From Chlamydiia bacterium (GTDB lineage: Bacteria > Chlamydiota > Chlamydiia > Chlamydiales > Simkaniaceae), in assembly GCA_022601645.1 (NCBI GenBank), contig JAJACH010000001.1, forward strand, positions 248,001 to 312,000: a stretch of 64,000 bases of DNA, read 5' to 3'. The position numbers and the translations under genes were made by a program. This document shows, piece by piece, positions 53,420 through 62,892 of the stretch; the first letter of the stretch is position 1, and every line of letters begins with the position of its first letter. Under the pieces are notes generated by a model. It did no database searches and was not told where the DNA came from. It saw nothing but the letters and a program-made list of their open reading frames with translations.

Positions 53420-55843
53420 CTAACCCCAAATAAAACGACGACGGGGCTTTGTTGTGCCCGAAGATGGCTTCGCTAGAGGAGATGATGCTCGGCCTAAGCG
53501 TGTTTTAGACCTGCTAAGTGATCTGGACTTACTACCACCAGCTGCAGATAATTTAGCTTCCCTCTCAGCAGCAGCTGCTTCCTGTGCAACAAGTTCAGGT
53601 GGTTTTTCAGGAACAACTGGGACTATAGCTGGATCTTGCCACCACATTTGGTCACCTGGAAGAGGCGCAGGTGGGACCGGTACATCGGCTGCTTCATAGT
53701 ACACCATCGCAGCTTGTGGGAGTTCCCTTTTCGCTTCAGTATCATCAATAACCTGGACAGTCCCATCGTTAAAATAGGTCCAAGTCCCATCTGCATTTTT
53801 ATTCGCACTAATGTAGTGGCCTCCGCTGATCTGACCACCTCTATGAGCTACAAAGCTTTTGAGGCGGTAAGCTCTACCTTGAATCACCATTTCATCTGGG
53901 CACGTCACAGGGGTCTGGTTTTTCACAACCCTATTGGGCATGCGCGTTAAGGTAAACATGAGCTGTGCGGGAGGATCACCTTCAAACTTGTTGGTATCAA
54001 CATAGGTTCTCATCACGGGGGCGGCAGGGATTGTTCGATCTTCACTATTTCGGACGACATTTGTAACTTGGCTAGCATACATTTCTCTAAGATCAGCTTC
54101 ATCCACTCCGTCTGGAATCTTTAACTGAGATGTTGTGAGCCCACGCTCAGTAGCGGTACTCGAGAACTGCAATCCTTGACCCTGGGTTAACGCTGCTACA
54201 ATGTGCTCGTCACTACCATAGTCTCTTAAAATTGTTCTCGCTATTGTAAACGAAGCAGCACTCGGAGTGCGGCCTGCCCTATATTCGTCTCTGCATTCAT
54301 TAATTGCAGCTTGTATAGGCGGAGGTTGATCGGAGATGATTTCATCAATAGCGACCATTTTATAGGACGTCCTTCTTACTGTCCCAACAACTGGACTACC
54401 AATATGCGCGGCTTCACTAAAAACGTGAGCGAAGGAAGACAAGACTTCAGTAGCATCTTCATGCCTTAAAAAACCAATATGACCATGTTGATCTCTGATA
54501 TTTAACTCAGCGCGAATCGCCAATCCAAATGCTCTGGCAACGTCAGAGGATAATGCTACACCCGCATCTTGATGTCTCAAATACTCCACTGCAAAATCTC
54601 TTACAACAGGGGGGAGATGGGGTAACATCTGATCTCTAAGCCCAGGATTATTTAGGAGAACTTGCATCATTGACCATAAAAAGCAGTTATTCGTTCCAGG
54701 ATTTGGTAAGCCAATTCCAAGCTCGCTTGGAGCTTGAGGGCGAACTATGTCTCGAATCGATGGTGGCGGAGGCGGTCCATAGAATGCTGGTTTTAAACCC
54801 CTTCCCCAATCGTATTTCGGCTTATCAGATACTCGATGTGCTGATTGCGCAGCCATTATTTCAGCATCAATAAAGCCTTGTAGAGAAAATCGATCGGGCG
54901 CTGTAGTACTTTCCATTTCAAATCTATCTCTAAACCCAAGAACACTTTCATTCACATTTCTAACCCAAGCTGCAAGTGCTTGATCATCAAAACCTCTTTC
55001 ACTTGTCGCAGCTTTAAAAGATTGAAGAACTTCAAGAGCAGGGTTTCCAGACCTTGGAGCTGCTCTACGAGGTCTAGCTGTTGAAACCGCTCTACGAGGT
55101 CCTGTCGACTCTGTAGCTCTTCTACCTCTTGTAAATGTTGGGGGAGCCGTAAATAAATTCGACTGATCGCTACTAGTAGAATCTGCCGCCGGAGAGGCAG
55201 GCCTTCTACTTTCAAAAAGCGGAGTCACCTTTCTTTGAAGCAGGTTACGAGGTAGTCGACGTGGTTCTGTTCGTGCTGGTGGTGGAGAAACAGGTCTTAA
55301 TCCAAGAGTCGGAGGTCTTCTATCCGTATGGCTTTCTCTTTGCGGTCTTACGCGATGCTGAAGAGGTCTTCTTGTTAGTGAAGCGCTACGGGCAGCACTT
55401 TGGTCAGCACCTCTTAAAAATAGCTCAGTAGCACGACGAGCTGGCGTCGGCCTAGCAGATTCGGAAGGAGAGGCTTTTTCAGCTTCACGAAGATGCATTC
55501 TTAGCCGACTCATGATTTGCTCTTTTGGATCAACCTCGCTGAGTAACTTGTTTCGCGTACCGCCACCTGGTATTTTCTTCTTACGATAATGCATGCCTTC
55601 TTGAACATAAGGTTCGTCTGAGGCAAGCCCTTGTTGAATTTCATCCCACGTTCGTTTTCCCAAATTATCATGCTTAGTATCAAGGATCTGAAAAGCCCTA
55701 ACGCTATCAGTTTCGTTTTCGATGGCTGCTATAGCAGTTTTAAGTACATCGGGTGATCGAAATTTCGTTAAATCTTCGTCAGAAGCCCTAGGAGGTTGAG
55801 TAGATCTTAGCCGATCTGTATGCCCAGAAGAAACAGCAAACAT
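53420..55843 (-). CDS. USP-family (C19) ubiquitin-specific protease, candidate secreted deubiquitinase
   Basis: The two USP boxes are clear: the Cys box GLPNPGTNNCFLWSMMQVLL (Cys387) and the His box GGHYISANKNADGTWTYFND with His676 and the Asn/Asp pair in FND, ending AAMVYYEA like the usual AYxLFY. USPs remove ubiquitin from proteins and belong to eukaryotes; a bacterial copy implies action in a host. The first 360 residues are Arg/Pro/Ser-rich, low-complexity and probably disordered with nuclear-localisation-like basic runs; the C-terminus ends KPRRRF. ATG at 55843 has GAGGG eight bases upstream; a TTG at 55858 is less likely. Very A+T-rich sequence (55860-56020) lies upstream. Confidence 0.82.
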   Translation of the reverse strand: MFAVSSGHTDRLRSTQPPRASDEDLTKFRSPDVLKTAIAAIENETDSVRAFQILDTKHDNLGKRTWDEIQQGLASDEPYVQEGMHYRKKKIPGGGTRNKLLSEVDPKEQIMSRLRMHLREAEKASPSESARPTPARRATELFLRGADQSAARSASLTRRPLQHRVRPQRESHTDRRPPTLGLRPVSPPPARTEPRRLPRNLLQRKVTPLFESRRPASPAADSTSSDQSNLFTAPPTFTRGRRATESTGPRRAVSTARPRRAAPRSGNPALEVLQSFKAATSERGFDDQALAAWVRNVNESVLGFRDRFEMESTTAPDRFSLQGFIDAEIMAAQSAHRVSDKPKYDWGRGLKPAFYGPPPPPSIRDIVRPQAPSELGIGLPNPGTNNCFLWSMMQVLLNNPGLRDQMLPHLPPVVRDFAVEYLRHQDAGVALSSDVARAFGLAIRAELNIRDQHGHIGFLRHEDATEVLSSFAHVFSEAAHIGSPVVGTVRRTSYKMVAIDEIISDQPPPIQAAINECRDEYRAGRTPSAASFTIARTILRDYGSDEHIVAALTQGQGLQFSSTATERGLTTSQLKIPDGVDEADLREMYASQVTNVVRNSEDRTIPAAPVMRTYVDTNKFEGDPPAQLMFTLTRMPNRVVKNQTPVTCPDEMVIQGRAYRLKSFVAHRGGQISGGHYISANKNADGTWTYFNDGTVQVIDDTEAKRELPQAAMVYYEAADVPVPPAPLPGDQMWWQDPAIVPVVPEKPPELVAQEAAAAEREAKLSAAGGSKSRSLSRSKTRLGRASSPLAKPSSGTTKPRRRFIWG

Positions 55844-56024
55844 AATTATAGCCCTCAAATATTTGATTGTTAATCATAATTATACACCAAAAATCCATTA
55901 AAAATAATTAAAAAATAACTTAATTATAACATTAAAATATTAATTATTAGTATATTAATTTTGAATGTGCAGCATAAATCCAGTTAATCTACAGAATATC
56001 AAAGAGTTAAATAGAGAATAAGCC

Positions 56025-56402
56025 TTAGAGGCCTTTTTCATCCAAGTCCATAGGTTCAGCAGGGACACCGGAGCTCAAAGGCAACAAGAACTTCAATGTT
56101 GAAGTGCTCAATATCTCACCGCGAGATCCAAGTTCAGTCACAGTTAAAGAATCCAATGCATGTAAAGCTGCATGAGTGGTCGCTTTAATTTTGACATTCC
56201 CTTTTGTGAGAAACGTAAATACGCGACTTCCTGACTCATCCTGAGTTACATTGCCTTCAGCAATGACATTTCCATTGAAGACAGCTTGCAAGTAGGCCTT
56301 CGCCTTCTTTTGCTCATCGTTTTTCCATATAGAATTAGTCATAATAAAGCTAAAATCAGCACTAATGCCAATTAAATTAATTGTTTGCAGAAATGTACCC
56401 AT
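56025..56402 (-). CDS. Hypothetical protein (125 aa)
   Basis: No family recognised. The small protein appears beta-rich in the centre (VFNGNVIAEGNVTQDESGSR, then VKIKATTHAALHAL) and has no clear signal peptide. GAGAGGG precedes the ATG at 56402 and a good promoter lies at 56431-56460. It is isolated, between the USP gene and the structured element behind nrdB. Confidence 0.6.
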   Translation of the reverse strand: MGTFLQTINLIGISADFSFIMTNSIWKNDEQKKAKAYLQAVFNGNVIAEGNVTQDESGSRVFTFLTKGNVKIKATTHAALHALDSLTVTELGSRGEILSTSTLKFLLPLSSGVPAEPMDLDEKGL

Positions 56403-56430
56403 TGAATTCCCTCTCTTGTTAATGACAACT

Positions 56431-56460
56431 ATTATACATTTTAAGTATAAATTTCTGCAA
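56431..56460 (-). promoter_or_regulatory. Sigma-70-type promoter for the 56025-56402 gene
   Basis: On the minus strand TTGCAG (56455-56460), an 18-base A+T-rich spacer and a perfect TATAAT (56431-56436). The predicted leader of about 20 bases includes the GAGAGGG ribosome-binding site. Confidence 0.65.
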
Positions 56461-56509
56461 TTTCAAAAAAACATTTAAACTTTAATAAGCAGAATTAACT
56501 TGAGATGAA

Positions 56510-56640
56510 GAGTTAGGAGCGCGAGACAAGTAGTTTAGCATAAGTTTCCGTGAATAGCGGAAACGGTCGTGGCGACGGCAGTACCAGTAGTACTGCCTAG
56601 CCAAGAATATGCTAAAATACGCAGTCTCCCGCCCTAACTC
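56510..56640. repeat. 131-nt multi-branched inverted-repeat element at the nrdB 3' end
   Basis: Nested perfect or near-perfect stems form a clover-like fold. Outer stem: GAGTTAGG (56510-56517) with CCTAACTC (56633-56640), continuing after a bulged A as GCG/CGC and GAGAC/GTCTC (56623-56628 region). Second stem: TTTAGCATA (56534-56542) with TATGCTAAA (56608-56616). Inside it are three hairpins: GTTTCCG/CGGAAAC (56544-56564), GTCG/CGAC (56566-56576) and GGCAGTAC/GTACTGCC (56577-56597). The outer right arm includes part of the nrdB stop codon. Both strands could fold. No T-run follows, and I match it to no known RNA family. Confidence 0.75.
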
Positions 56641-57652
56641 ACCAGGTGAGGGTGGAAGAGGATTGATACTCCGTGACCCGAGTCTCGAAGAAATTCTTCT
56701 CTTTACCAAGGTCGATCGTCTCGCTCATCCAGGGGAAAGGGTTTGTTGAGTTGTACTCAGTTTTAAGGCCGATCCGTTCTAAGCGGCGGTCAGCGATGTA
56801 CTGAGCGTACTCTTTAAACATTGGGGCGGTGAGGCCGAGAATACCCTTAGGCAGGCAATCTTTAGCGTAATCGATTTCGAGGAGGACCGCCTCGCGAATC
56901 TTGTTACGAATGTGCTCTTGGAACTCGGGAGTCCATAGCTCGGGATTTTCTTCTTTAATGCCATTGATGAGGTCGATACCAAAGTTAAGGTGGATCGTCT
57001 CATCGCGGAGGATGTACTGGAACTGCTCACCGATGCCCGTCATTTTGTTTTGGCGATGAAGTGAGAGAATCATCGCAAAGCCGCTGTAGAAGAAGATACC
57101 TTCCATGATGATGTAGAAACCGATAAGGTCTTCTAGAAACTTTTGTGCACCTTCAAACGTTTGCGTTGTGAAGTTATCGGCAAGAAGCGCTTGGGTCAAT
57201 TCCATTTCGAACTGATCTTTCTTCTGAATAGCGGGGATTTCGTTGTACATGTTGAACACCTCACCCTCATCAAGGTCGAGAGATTCGACAATGTAGTGGA
57301 AGGTGTGGGTGTGGATTGCTTCTTCAAACGCTTGACGAAGGAGGTACTGACGCGCCTCGGGATTCGTGACGTGTTTGTAGATCGCAAGCGTGATGTTATT
57401 GGCAACAAGGCTTTCTGCTGTTGAGAAGAAGCCAAGATTGCGCATCACCATGTGTCTTTCTGCTTGGGAAAGTTGATCGGACTTCCAGATCTCGATATCT
57501 TTTCCCATGGGCACTTCTTGAGGCATCCAGTGGTTAGCACAGCCGTTAAGATAGTGTTCCCAAGCCCACTTGTATTTGAGGGGCATGAGTTGGTTCACGT
57601 CTACTGTAGTACAGTTAATTAAGCGTTTTTCATCTTGGTTAAATCGGGCCAT
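56639..57652 (-). CDS. nrdB: Ribonucleotide reductase beta subunit, class Ic type
   Basis: NrdB holds the radical-generating metal site for NrdA. Metal ligands are seen as Glu80 in STAES, Glu111 and His114 in EEAIHTHTF, a Glu in IMEGIF, and Glu/His in RDETIHLNF. Phe118 occupies the place of the radical Tyr of class Ia enzymes, as Phe127 does in C. trachomatis NrdB, which uses a Mn(IV)/Fe(III) cofactor. The length of 337 and the C-terminal FETRVTEYQ tail for NrdA binding are normal. It lies 15 bases after nrdA. Confidence 0.96.
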   Translation of the reverse strand: MARFNQDEKRLINCTTVDVNQLMPLKYKWAWEHYLNGCANHWMPQEVPMGKDIEIWKSDQLSQAERHMVMRNLGFFSTAESLVANNITLAIYKHVTNPEARQYLLRQAFEEAIHTHTFHYIVESLDLDEGEVFNMYNEIPAIQKKDQFEMELTQALLADNFTTQTFEGAQKFLEDLIGFYIIMEGIFFYSGFAMILSLHRQNKMTGIGEQFQYILRDETIHLNFGIDLINGIKEENPELWTPEFQEHIRNKIREAVLLEIDYAKDCLPKGILGLTAPMFKEYAQYIADRRLERIGLKTEYNSTNPFPWMSETIDLGKEKNFFETRVTEYQSSSTLTW

Positions 57653-57667
57653 CGGTTTTCCTCCTTC

Positions 57668-60600
57668 TTACTGACAACTCTCACATCCCTCGTCAAACTC
57701 TGGACGGGGTGCTTTTTTAGGGGCGCGGTCTACCGACACACGTGCTGAGGGTGACTCGTTTTTCATCCAACGGGGTTGCAAACCGCGTTTGTTGATATCG
57801 GTTGTCGACTTCTCGATTTGCGTTGCGGCAAGTGATCTTAGATAGTAGTTCGTCTTGAGGCCTTTGCGCCAAGAGAGGAAGTACATGTTGGAGAGCTTTT
57901 TGCCGCTCGGTTCTGCTAGGTAGAGGTTAAGGGATTGTCCCATATCAATCCATTTTTGTCGACGAGAAGCCGCTTCAATGATCCATTCTGGTTCAACGTC
58001 AAAGCAGGTTAAAAAGAGTTTCTTAATATGCTCTGGAACGCGTTCAATCTCAATCAGTGAGCCGTCAAAATATTTAAGATCGTCGAGCATTTCGCTATCC
58101 CAAATGTTCTCTTTTTTGAGAGCATCGACTAAGTAGGGGGTAACAATCGTGAATTCACCTGAAAGGTTTGACTTCACATAGAGGTTTTTATAAGCAGGTT
58201 CGATCGACGGTGTGACACCGACAATGTTGGCAATGGTGGCTGTTGGTGCAATGGCCATACAGTTACAGTTTCGCATGCCGTGTTTTTTCACGTGGTTTCG
58301 AACAACTGACCAGTCCATGTGTGTGCTGCGGTCCATCTCGACTTTTTCGCCCCGCTCTTTCTCGAGGATATCGATTGAGTCGATGGGAAGGATGCCGCGT
58401 TCCCACTTCGATCCTTTATAAGAGGAGTAGGTGCCGCGTTGTTTGGCAAGCTCAGAGGAAGCTAGAATCGCGTAGTAAGAGACCATTTCCATCGAGCGGT
58501 CTGCAAATTCAGTTGCTTCGTGGCTTGCATAACTAATGCCTAGTTTGTAAAGCGCATCTTGGAAGCCCATAATACCCATTCCAATTGCTCGGTGGCGCAT
58601 GTTGGCGGTTTCAGTTTGGGGAATGGGGTAGAAGTTGATGTCGATCACGTTATCGAGCATGCGAATGGCTGTCGTAACGGTTTTCTTCAGCTTCTCCTCA
58701 TCGAGCTTTCCCTCTGGTGTGAGGTGTTGAGCGAGGTTAACAGAGCCTAGGTTACAGACGGCGGTTTCCTCTTTTGATGTATTTAAGAGAATTTCGGTGC
58801 ATAGGTTTGAGCTGTGCACAACACCGACATGATCTTGGGGAGAGCGAATGTTCGAGGGGTCTTTGAAAGTGATCCAGGGGTGGCCCGTTTCAAAGAGCAT
58901 ACCGAGCATTTTGCGCCAAAGCTCCATGGCGTCCATCCGTTTAAAGAGCTTGATTTTGCCATCGTCGGCCATTTTCTCGTATTCGGTGTAGCGTTTTTCA
59001 AAGGCTGCGCCGTAAAGGTCGTGCAGGTCTGGCACATCGTTTGGGCTAAAGAGGGTCCACTGGCCGTTAACCTCGACCCGCTTCATAAAGAGGTCGGGGA
59101 TCCAGTTGGCAGTATTCATATCGTGGGTGCGACGGCGTTCATCACCTGTGTTCTTGCGAAGTTCAAGGAACTCGGGAAGATCTAAGTGCCAGGTTTCGAG
59201 GTAAGCACACATGGCGCCTTTGCGTTTACCGCCTTGGTTAACCGCAACAGCCGTGTCGTTTGCCACCTTGAGGAAGGGGATAATCCCTTGGCTTTGACCG
59301 TTGGTGCCTTTGATGTAGGAGCCAGTGGCTCTAACATTTGACCAGTCGTTTCCAAGACCGCCAGCCCATTTCGAGAGTTGGGCATCGTCGGCAATCGTTT
59401 GGAAAATGTGCTCGAGATCGTCCATGATCGTTGCGAGGTAACATGAGGAGAGCTGCGAGTGGAGCGTTCCAGAGTTAAAGAGAGTTGGCGTTGCTGACAT
59501 GTAGTTAAACGTTGAGATGTTCTCATAAAATTCAACGGCACGCTCAAAGGGCTTATCTTCATTAACAGAGAGCCCCATTGCAACACGCATGAAGAAGATT
59601 TGCGGGGTTTCTAAACGCCTTTCATTGTCGTGGATGAAGTAGCGGTCATAGAGCGTTTGGAGACCGAGGTACTGGAATTGATCATCGCGCTCGATTTTAA
59701 GGTGCTTTGAGAGTTTTTCGAGGTCGAATTCCTTCAGTTTAGGGGAGACGCGGTCAATTTTGACTCCGTGCTCGATGTATTCTTTGAAATAGGCTCTGTG
59801 TTTTTTCTCAACTTGCTCATCAAAACGGGAGGTGCCAAAGGTTTCCCGATAGGTTTTGTCAAGAAGAAGGCGCGCTGCGACTTTGGAGTAACTTGGATCC
59901 ACTTCAATACGCGCTTTCGAGGCCATGATAAACGCTGTGTCGATCTCGGTTTCTTTCATCCCTTCGTAGAAATTCAAGATGCTCGCATCATAGAGCTCTT
60001 TTTGATTGACGTGCTCTAGGTCTTTACATGCGTTTGCTAAGAGATCCTTGATCTCAGACTCGCTAAGCTCAGCCTCTTTACCATTGATCTTGAGGTACTT
60101 GAACTTACGTCCCTTTTTAATCACGCGCTTTTTCGGTGTTGTTGGTGTTTGCATGCCTGTTTCAGCACGCATCAAGATGTAGGATTTTGCATGAGAAAAG
60201 AGGCCTTCTTTCATTAGAAGGGTTTCGATGAAGTCTTGGACATGATGAATGTGAAGGTCTTCACCTGCTTTTGAGAGGGTAACCGCTTGTTGAACAACGC
60301 CTTGAGTAAGCTTGTTTACCACTTCAATGAGGGATTCAGGCGTGTTTCCTTCCACTTCATCTACTTTGCGGAAGAGCCGTTCTAAGGATGAGGCGATCTT
60401 GATCGGATTAAAACGCACCTTGTGCTCTTCGTCTTGACGGAAGATCTTAAGGTTGTCTAGGTTATCTTCACGCTTTACATTGTGTTTGTCGCGGTAGATG
60501 ATGTAGTCACGGGCAACATCGTGATGGTCATTTTTCATCAGCGTGACCTCAACGAGATCTTGGATGCCCTCCACTGTTAGCGATACGCCTTTTTCCGCAA

Positions 60601-60799
60601 GTTCACAAGCGCGAGTGATCACTAGATCTGTGATTTCCTGTACCGCTTTTTCTAGATCCTCTGGAAGAGGGACGTCTTTTGAGACTCCTTTCGTGTCTCT
60701 AAAAGCGGCTTCAATGGCTTTTTCAATGCGTGCTCTTTGGAATGGTGCAATGCGCCCTGAGCGCTTAACAATGGTAAAAGTTGTGTCTGTAGTGATCAT
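57668..60799 (-). CDS. nrdA: Ribonucleoside-diphosphate reductase alpha subunit
   Basis: NrdA reduces ribonucleoside diphosphates. The 1043-residue length is far above E. coli NrdA (761) because of an extended N-terminus with an ATP-cone ([19 protein letters not shown], about 12-95) and one or two further cone-like repeats (about 140-225), as in C. trachomatis. Catalytic cysteines lie in [11 protein letters not shown] and [12 protein letters not shown]; the redox pair GCESCQ is at the very end. AAGGA precedes the ATG at 60799. Tandem NrdR boxes stand upstream. Confidence 0.97.
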   Translation of the reverse strand: MITTDTTFTIVKRSGRIAPFQRARIEKAIEAAFRDTKGVSKDVPLPEDLEKAVQEITDLVITRACELAEKGVSLTVEGIQDLVEVTLMKNDHHDVARDYIIYRDKHNVKREDNLDNLKIFRQDEEHKVRFNPIKIASSLERLFRKVDEVEGNTPESLIEVVNKLTQGVVQQAVTLSKAGEDLHIHHVQDFIETLLMKEGLFSHAKSYILMRAETGMQTPTTPKKRVIKKGRKFKYLKINGKEAELSESEIKDLLANACKDLEHVNQKELYDASILNFYEGMKETEIDTAFIMASKARIEVDPSYSKVAARLLLDKTYRETFGTSRFDEQVEKKHRAYFKEYIEHGVKIDRVSPKLKEFDLEKLSKHLKIERDDQFQYLGLQTLYDRYFIHDNERRLETPQIFFMRVAMGLSVNEDKPFERAVEFYENISTFNYMSATPTLFNSGTLHSQLSSCYLATIMDDLEHIFQTIADDAQLSKWAGGLGNDWSNVRATGSYIKGTNGQSQGIIPFLKVANDTAVAVNQGGKRKGAMCAYLETWHLDLPEFLELRKNTGDERRRTHDMNTANWIPDLFMKRVEVNGQWTLFSPNDVPDLHDLYGAAFEKRYTEYEKMADDGKIKLFKRMDAMELWRKMLGMLFETGHPWITFKDPSNIRSPQDHVGVVHSSNLCTEILLNTSKEETAVCNLGSVNLAQHLTPEGKLDEEKLKKTVTTAIRMLDNVIDINFYPIPQTETANMRHRAIGMGIMGFQDALYKLGISYASHEATEFADRSMEMVSYYAILASSELAKQRGTYSSYKGSKWERGILPIDSIDILEKERGEKVEMDRSTHMDWSVVRNHVKKHGMRNCNCMAIAPTATIANIVGVTPSIEPAYKNLYVKSNLSGEFTIVTPYLVDALKKENIWDSEMLDDLKYFDGSLIEIERVPEHIKKLFLTCFDVEPEWIIEAASRRQKWIDMGQSLNLYLAEPSGKKLSNMYFLSWRKGLKTNYYLRSLAATQIEKSTTDINKRGLQPRWMKNESPSARVSVDRAPKKAPRPEFDEGCESCQ

Positions 60800-60806
60800 G
60801 GCATCC

Positions 60807-60856
60807 TTACTATATGTTGTGTCTTGGTTCCTATACTACCACTATATATTGTGGTG
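60807..60856. promoter_or_regulatory. Tandem NrdR boxes upstream of nrdAB
   Basis: ACTATATGTTGTGT (60809-60822) and ACTATATATTGTGG (60841-60854) match each other at 12 of 14 positions and resemble the NrdR consensus ACACWATATATWGTGT read on the opposite strand. The second is palindromic (ACCAC...GTGGT). Their 32-base spacing equals three helical turns, the spacing typical of NrdR box pairs, and one box touches the nrdA ribosome-binding site. NrdR with ATP/dATP bound represses ribonucleotide reductase genes; chlamydiae encode NrdR. Confidence 0.8.
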
Positions 60857-60929
60857 GTAGGTAAAAGTCTAGAAAATTTTTCGAAAGTTTTCTAAGCGTT
60901 GAAAATCAGGAATATGGTACATTAAAAAC

Positions 60930-61727
60930 ATGAAGAGAATGAATTTAGTACCAAACATTATCACAGCCTTTGGCTTAGCGTGTGGTCTATTTGTGATCTT
61001 CAAAACAAACCTCAAATTCGCCGGCATCTATCCATTACTACATTCCTCGATGATTTTGATCTTAGTCGCCTCGATCGCTGATCTTTTAGACGGCGCCGTG
61101 GCACGGATCATTAAAGCAGAGAGTGATTTTGGTTTGATTTTCGATTCCCTTTCCGATGCCATTACATTTGGAGTTGCGCCAGCTGTTCTCTTTATCAAGT
61201 CGTTATCTCTTGATGAAGTAAGCCCTTTATCATTTTTCGTTGTCTTAGTGGCCATGCTGTACACCATTGCTGGAGTGTTGCGGCTTGTTCGATACAGCGT
61301 GAAAGTAGAAGAGACCGCCACGAAGAATTTTCAAGGCTTGCCGATTCCGTCAGCAGCAGTTGCCTCTGTGAGCGTCAATTTATTTCTACATTCGCCTCAT
61401 TTTGCCGAGCATATCGGGTGGGGCACTACAGTTAAAACTTTAATTTTATGTGCGTTAATGCTCTTTCTCTCCTATCTAATGGTGAGTAAGCTTCGCTTTC
61501 CCTCCCTCAAAGCACTGCATGTTCGCATTCCCTCCTTCAATTTGGTTATGGGAACAGTCATTGTTGCCATCTGCCTTCTCTATGGAATCCTCTACTTCTT
61601 TGCGATCACCTTCATGGTGCTCTCCCTTGGATATGCTCTAATTGGATGGGCGCTCTCTTTAATTAGGTTAATTGCAGGAAAGAAATCTTCTTTATTAAAA
61701 GACTTTGAATCCCGTGACGAAAACTAA
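60930..61727 (+). CDS. pssA: CDP-diacylglycerol--serine O-phosphatidyltransferase
   Basis: PssA makes phosphatidylserine, precursor of phosphatidylethanolamine, in the inner membrane. The CDP-alcohol phosphatidyltransferase motif D-x2-D-G-x2-A-R-x8-G-x3-D-x3-D is present in DLLDGAVARIIKAESDFGLI followed by FDSLSD. About seven hydrophobic helices fit the family, at 265 residues. Divergent from nrdA, as in Chlamydia. A dyad TAGAAAA/TTTTCTA (60870-60894) lies between the two genes. Confidence 0.94.
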   Translation: MKRMNLVPNIITAFGLACGLFVIFKTNLKFAGIYPLLHSSMILILVASIADLLDGAVARIIKAESDFGLIFDSLSDAITFGVAPAVLFIKSLSLDEVSPLSFFVVLVAMLYTIAGVLRLVRYSVKVEETATKNFQGLPIPSAAVASVSVNLFLHSPHFAEHIGWGTTVKTLILCALMLFLSYLMVSKLRFPSLKALHVRIPSFNLVMGTVIVAICLLYGILYFFAITFMVLSLGYALIGWALSLIRLIAGKKSSLLKDFESRDEN

Positions 61728-61743
61728 TAATCGTGCTATAATC
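61715..61743 (+). promoter_or_regulatory. Sigma-70-type promoter for the first SET gene
   Basis: GTGACG (61715-61720), 17-base spacer, perfect TATAAT (61738-61743), then GAGAGGAAGAG just before the ATG at 61767. The -35 half overlaps the end of pssA, so the SET gene has its own start despite the short gap. Confidence 0.65.
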
Positions 61744-61766
61744 TATCTCTAACAAGAGAGGAAGAG

Positions 61767-62840
61767 ATGGTCGTTCATTTTACCCAAAGGTGTATTTTTG
61801 ATTTTAATGTATTTGCTCCAGAAGGTAGGGTTTGTCGAGCAGATTGGCAGAAGGGGTCTGAAAGAAGCTTAGCGAGAAAAATGGGGGTCTCATGGGGAGC
61901 TTTAGCTGCGTTGCAAGAGATGAAGCGAGCGGAAACTGATCCGAGTCTTCGTGATGATTTTGGTTTATTGCAAAGAGTTTGGAAAATAGAGAAAGATGAA
62001 GATGGAGCAGGATCTATTGGGCGAGATGAGAAAAAGCGCTTAAGCAGGCTTCTTTGCGTAATAGGGGCATATAGGCCTAAGCCGCAGGTAGAGCCTACCA
62101 AGCTCCAGTCATGTTTTAGACGCAAGACACGAAGGAGAACGCGGTGTAGGGAATTTAAGACAGAATTTGCAACGACAGGTTCAATGCAAGCGTTTCTTCA
62201 AAAACATGGAAGAAAGTATGAGGCGCTACCTGTTTTAAGCAAGGATGTAGAAAAAGTTTTCCGCCGCCGCTACTGTGTTTTGCAGCGCAAATACGGGCCG
62301 AGAATGAACCTCCCAAATGCTCAATTTACTCGAGAATTTAACTGTTACTATCAAGATTTAAAACGAGGCTCAGACTCACTGTTTGAGAAGAATATTGCCG
62401 TTGTTGATATTGGGCCTCCCTCTGGATTAGGTGTCTTTGCCAAAAGAACAATCAAACGAGGAGACATAGTTGGTCTCTACACTGGTGAGATTGTAAAGGT
62501 GGGTAAAGTGTCTAATGATGGGCGATATGCGTTTAAAGCGCTTGATGATGGCGCTGAAACGCGTCCTGATTTTGGATGGCTCAAAGAATACGATATTGAT
62601 GGAGGTAAAAAAGGTTCATGGACAACTTTGATTAATGCCAGTGCAATGCCGAATGTAACCGCTCAAGTTAGGTATACAAAAGAGGGTCCTGTGTATGTTA
62701 TAGTAGCAAATCAGGAAATCAATAGAGGAAAGCAACTCTTTCTGAATTATGGACCTGAATACTGGGATGAGCTAGGGATTGAACCTGTTGAGCTTAAAAG
62801 AGAGTTTAAAGCCTATCCAGACGCCAAACAATTACTTTAA
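61767..62840 (+). CDS. SET-domain protein, candidate lysine methyltransferase effector, copy 1
   Basis: Residues 215-335 are a SET domain: GVFAKRTIKRGDIVGLYTGE (S-adenosylmethionine-binding start), TTLINASAMPNVTAQVRY in place of the usual RFINHSCxPN, and the C-terminal catalytic EINRGKQLFLNYGPEYW with Tyr328. The His of the NH pair is replaced (NASAMPN), which is seen in other bacterial SET proteins. The N-terminal 200 residues are unique, with a basic run FRRKTRRRTRCR (117-128) that could be a nuclear signal. C. trachomatis secretes a SET-domain histone methyltransferase (NUE); a similar role is inferred. A tandem copy follows. Confidence 0.82.
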   Translation: MVVHFTQRCIFDFNVFAPEGRVCRADWQKGSERSLARKMGVSWGALAALQEMKRAETDPSLRDDFGLLQRVWKIEKDEDGAGSIGRDEKKRLSRLLCVIGAYRPKPQVEPTKLQSCFRRKTRRRTRCREFKTEFATTGSMQAFLQKHGRKYEALPVLSKDVEKVFRRRYCVLQRKYGPRMNLPNAQFTREFNCYYQDLKRGSDSLFEKNIAVVDIGPPSGLGVFAKRTIKRGDIVGLYTGEIVKVGKVSNDGRYAFKALDDGAETRPDFGWLKEYDIDGGKKGSWTTLINASAMPNVTAQVRYTKEGPVYVIVANQEINRGKQLFLNYGPEYWDELGIEPVELKREFKAYPDAKQLL

Positions 62841-62892
62841 TTCACATTAACTAATGATTATGTTATGATATTCTTTTAATAAGCGAGGAATT

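Noticed and set aside
56482-56709. 75-codon minus-strand frame overlapping the nrdB end
   Set aside because: It is a read-through of the structured element in another frame, with no start signal and no protein-like conservation pattern.
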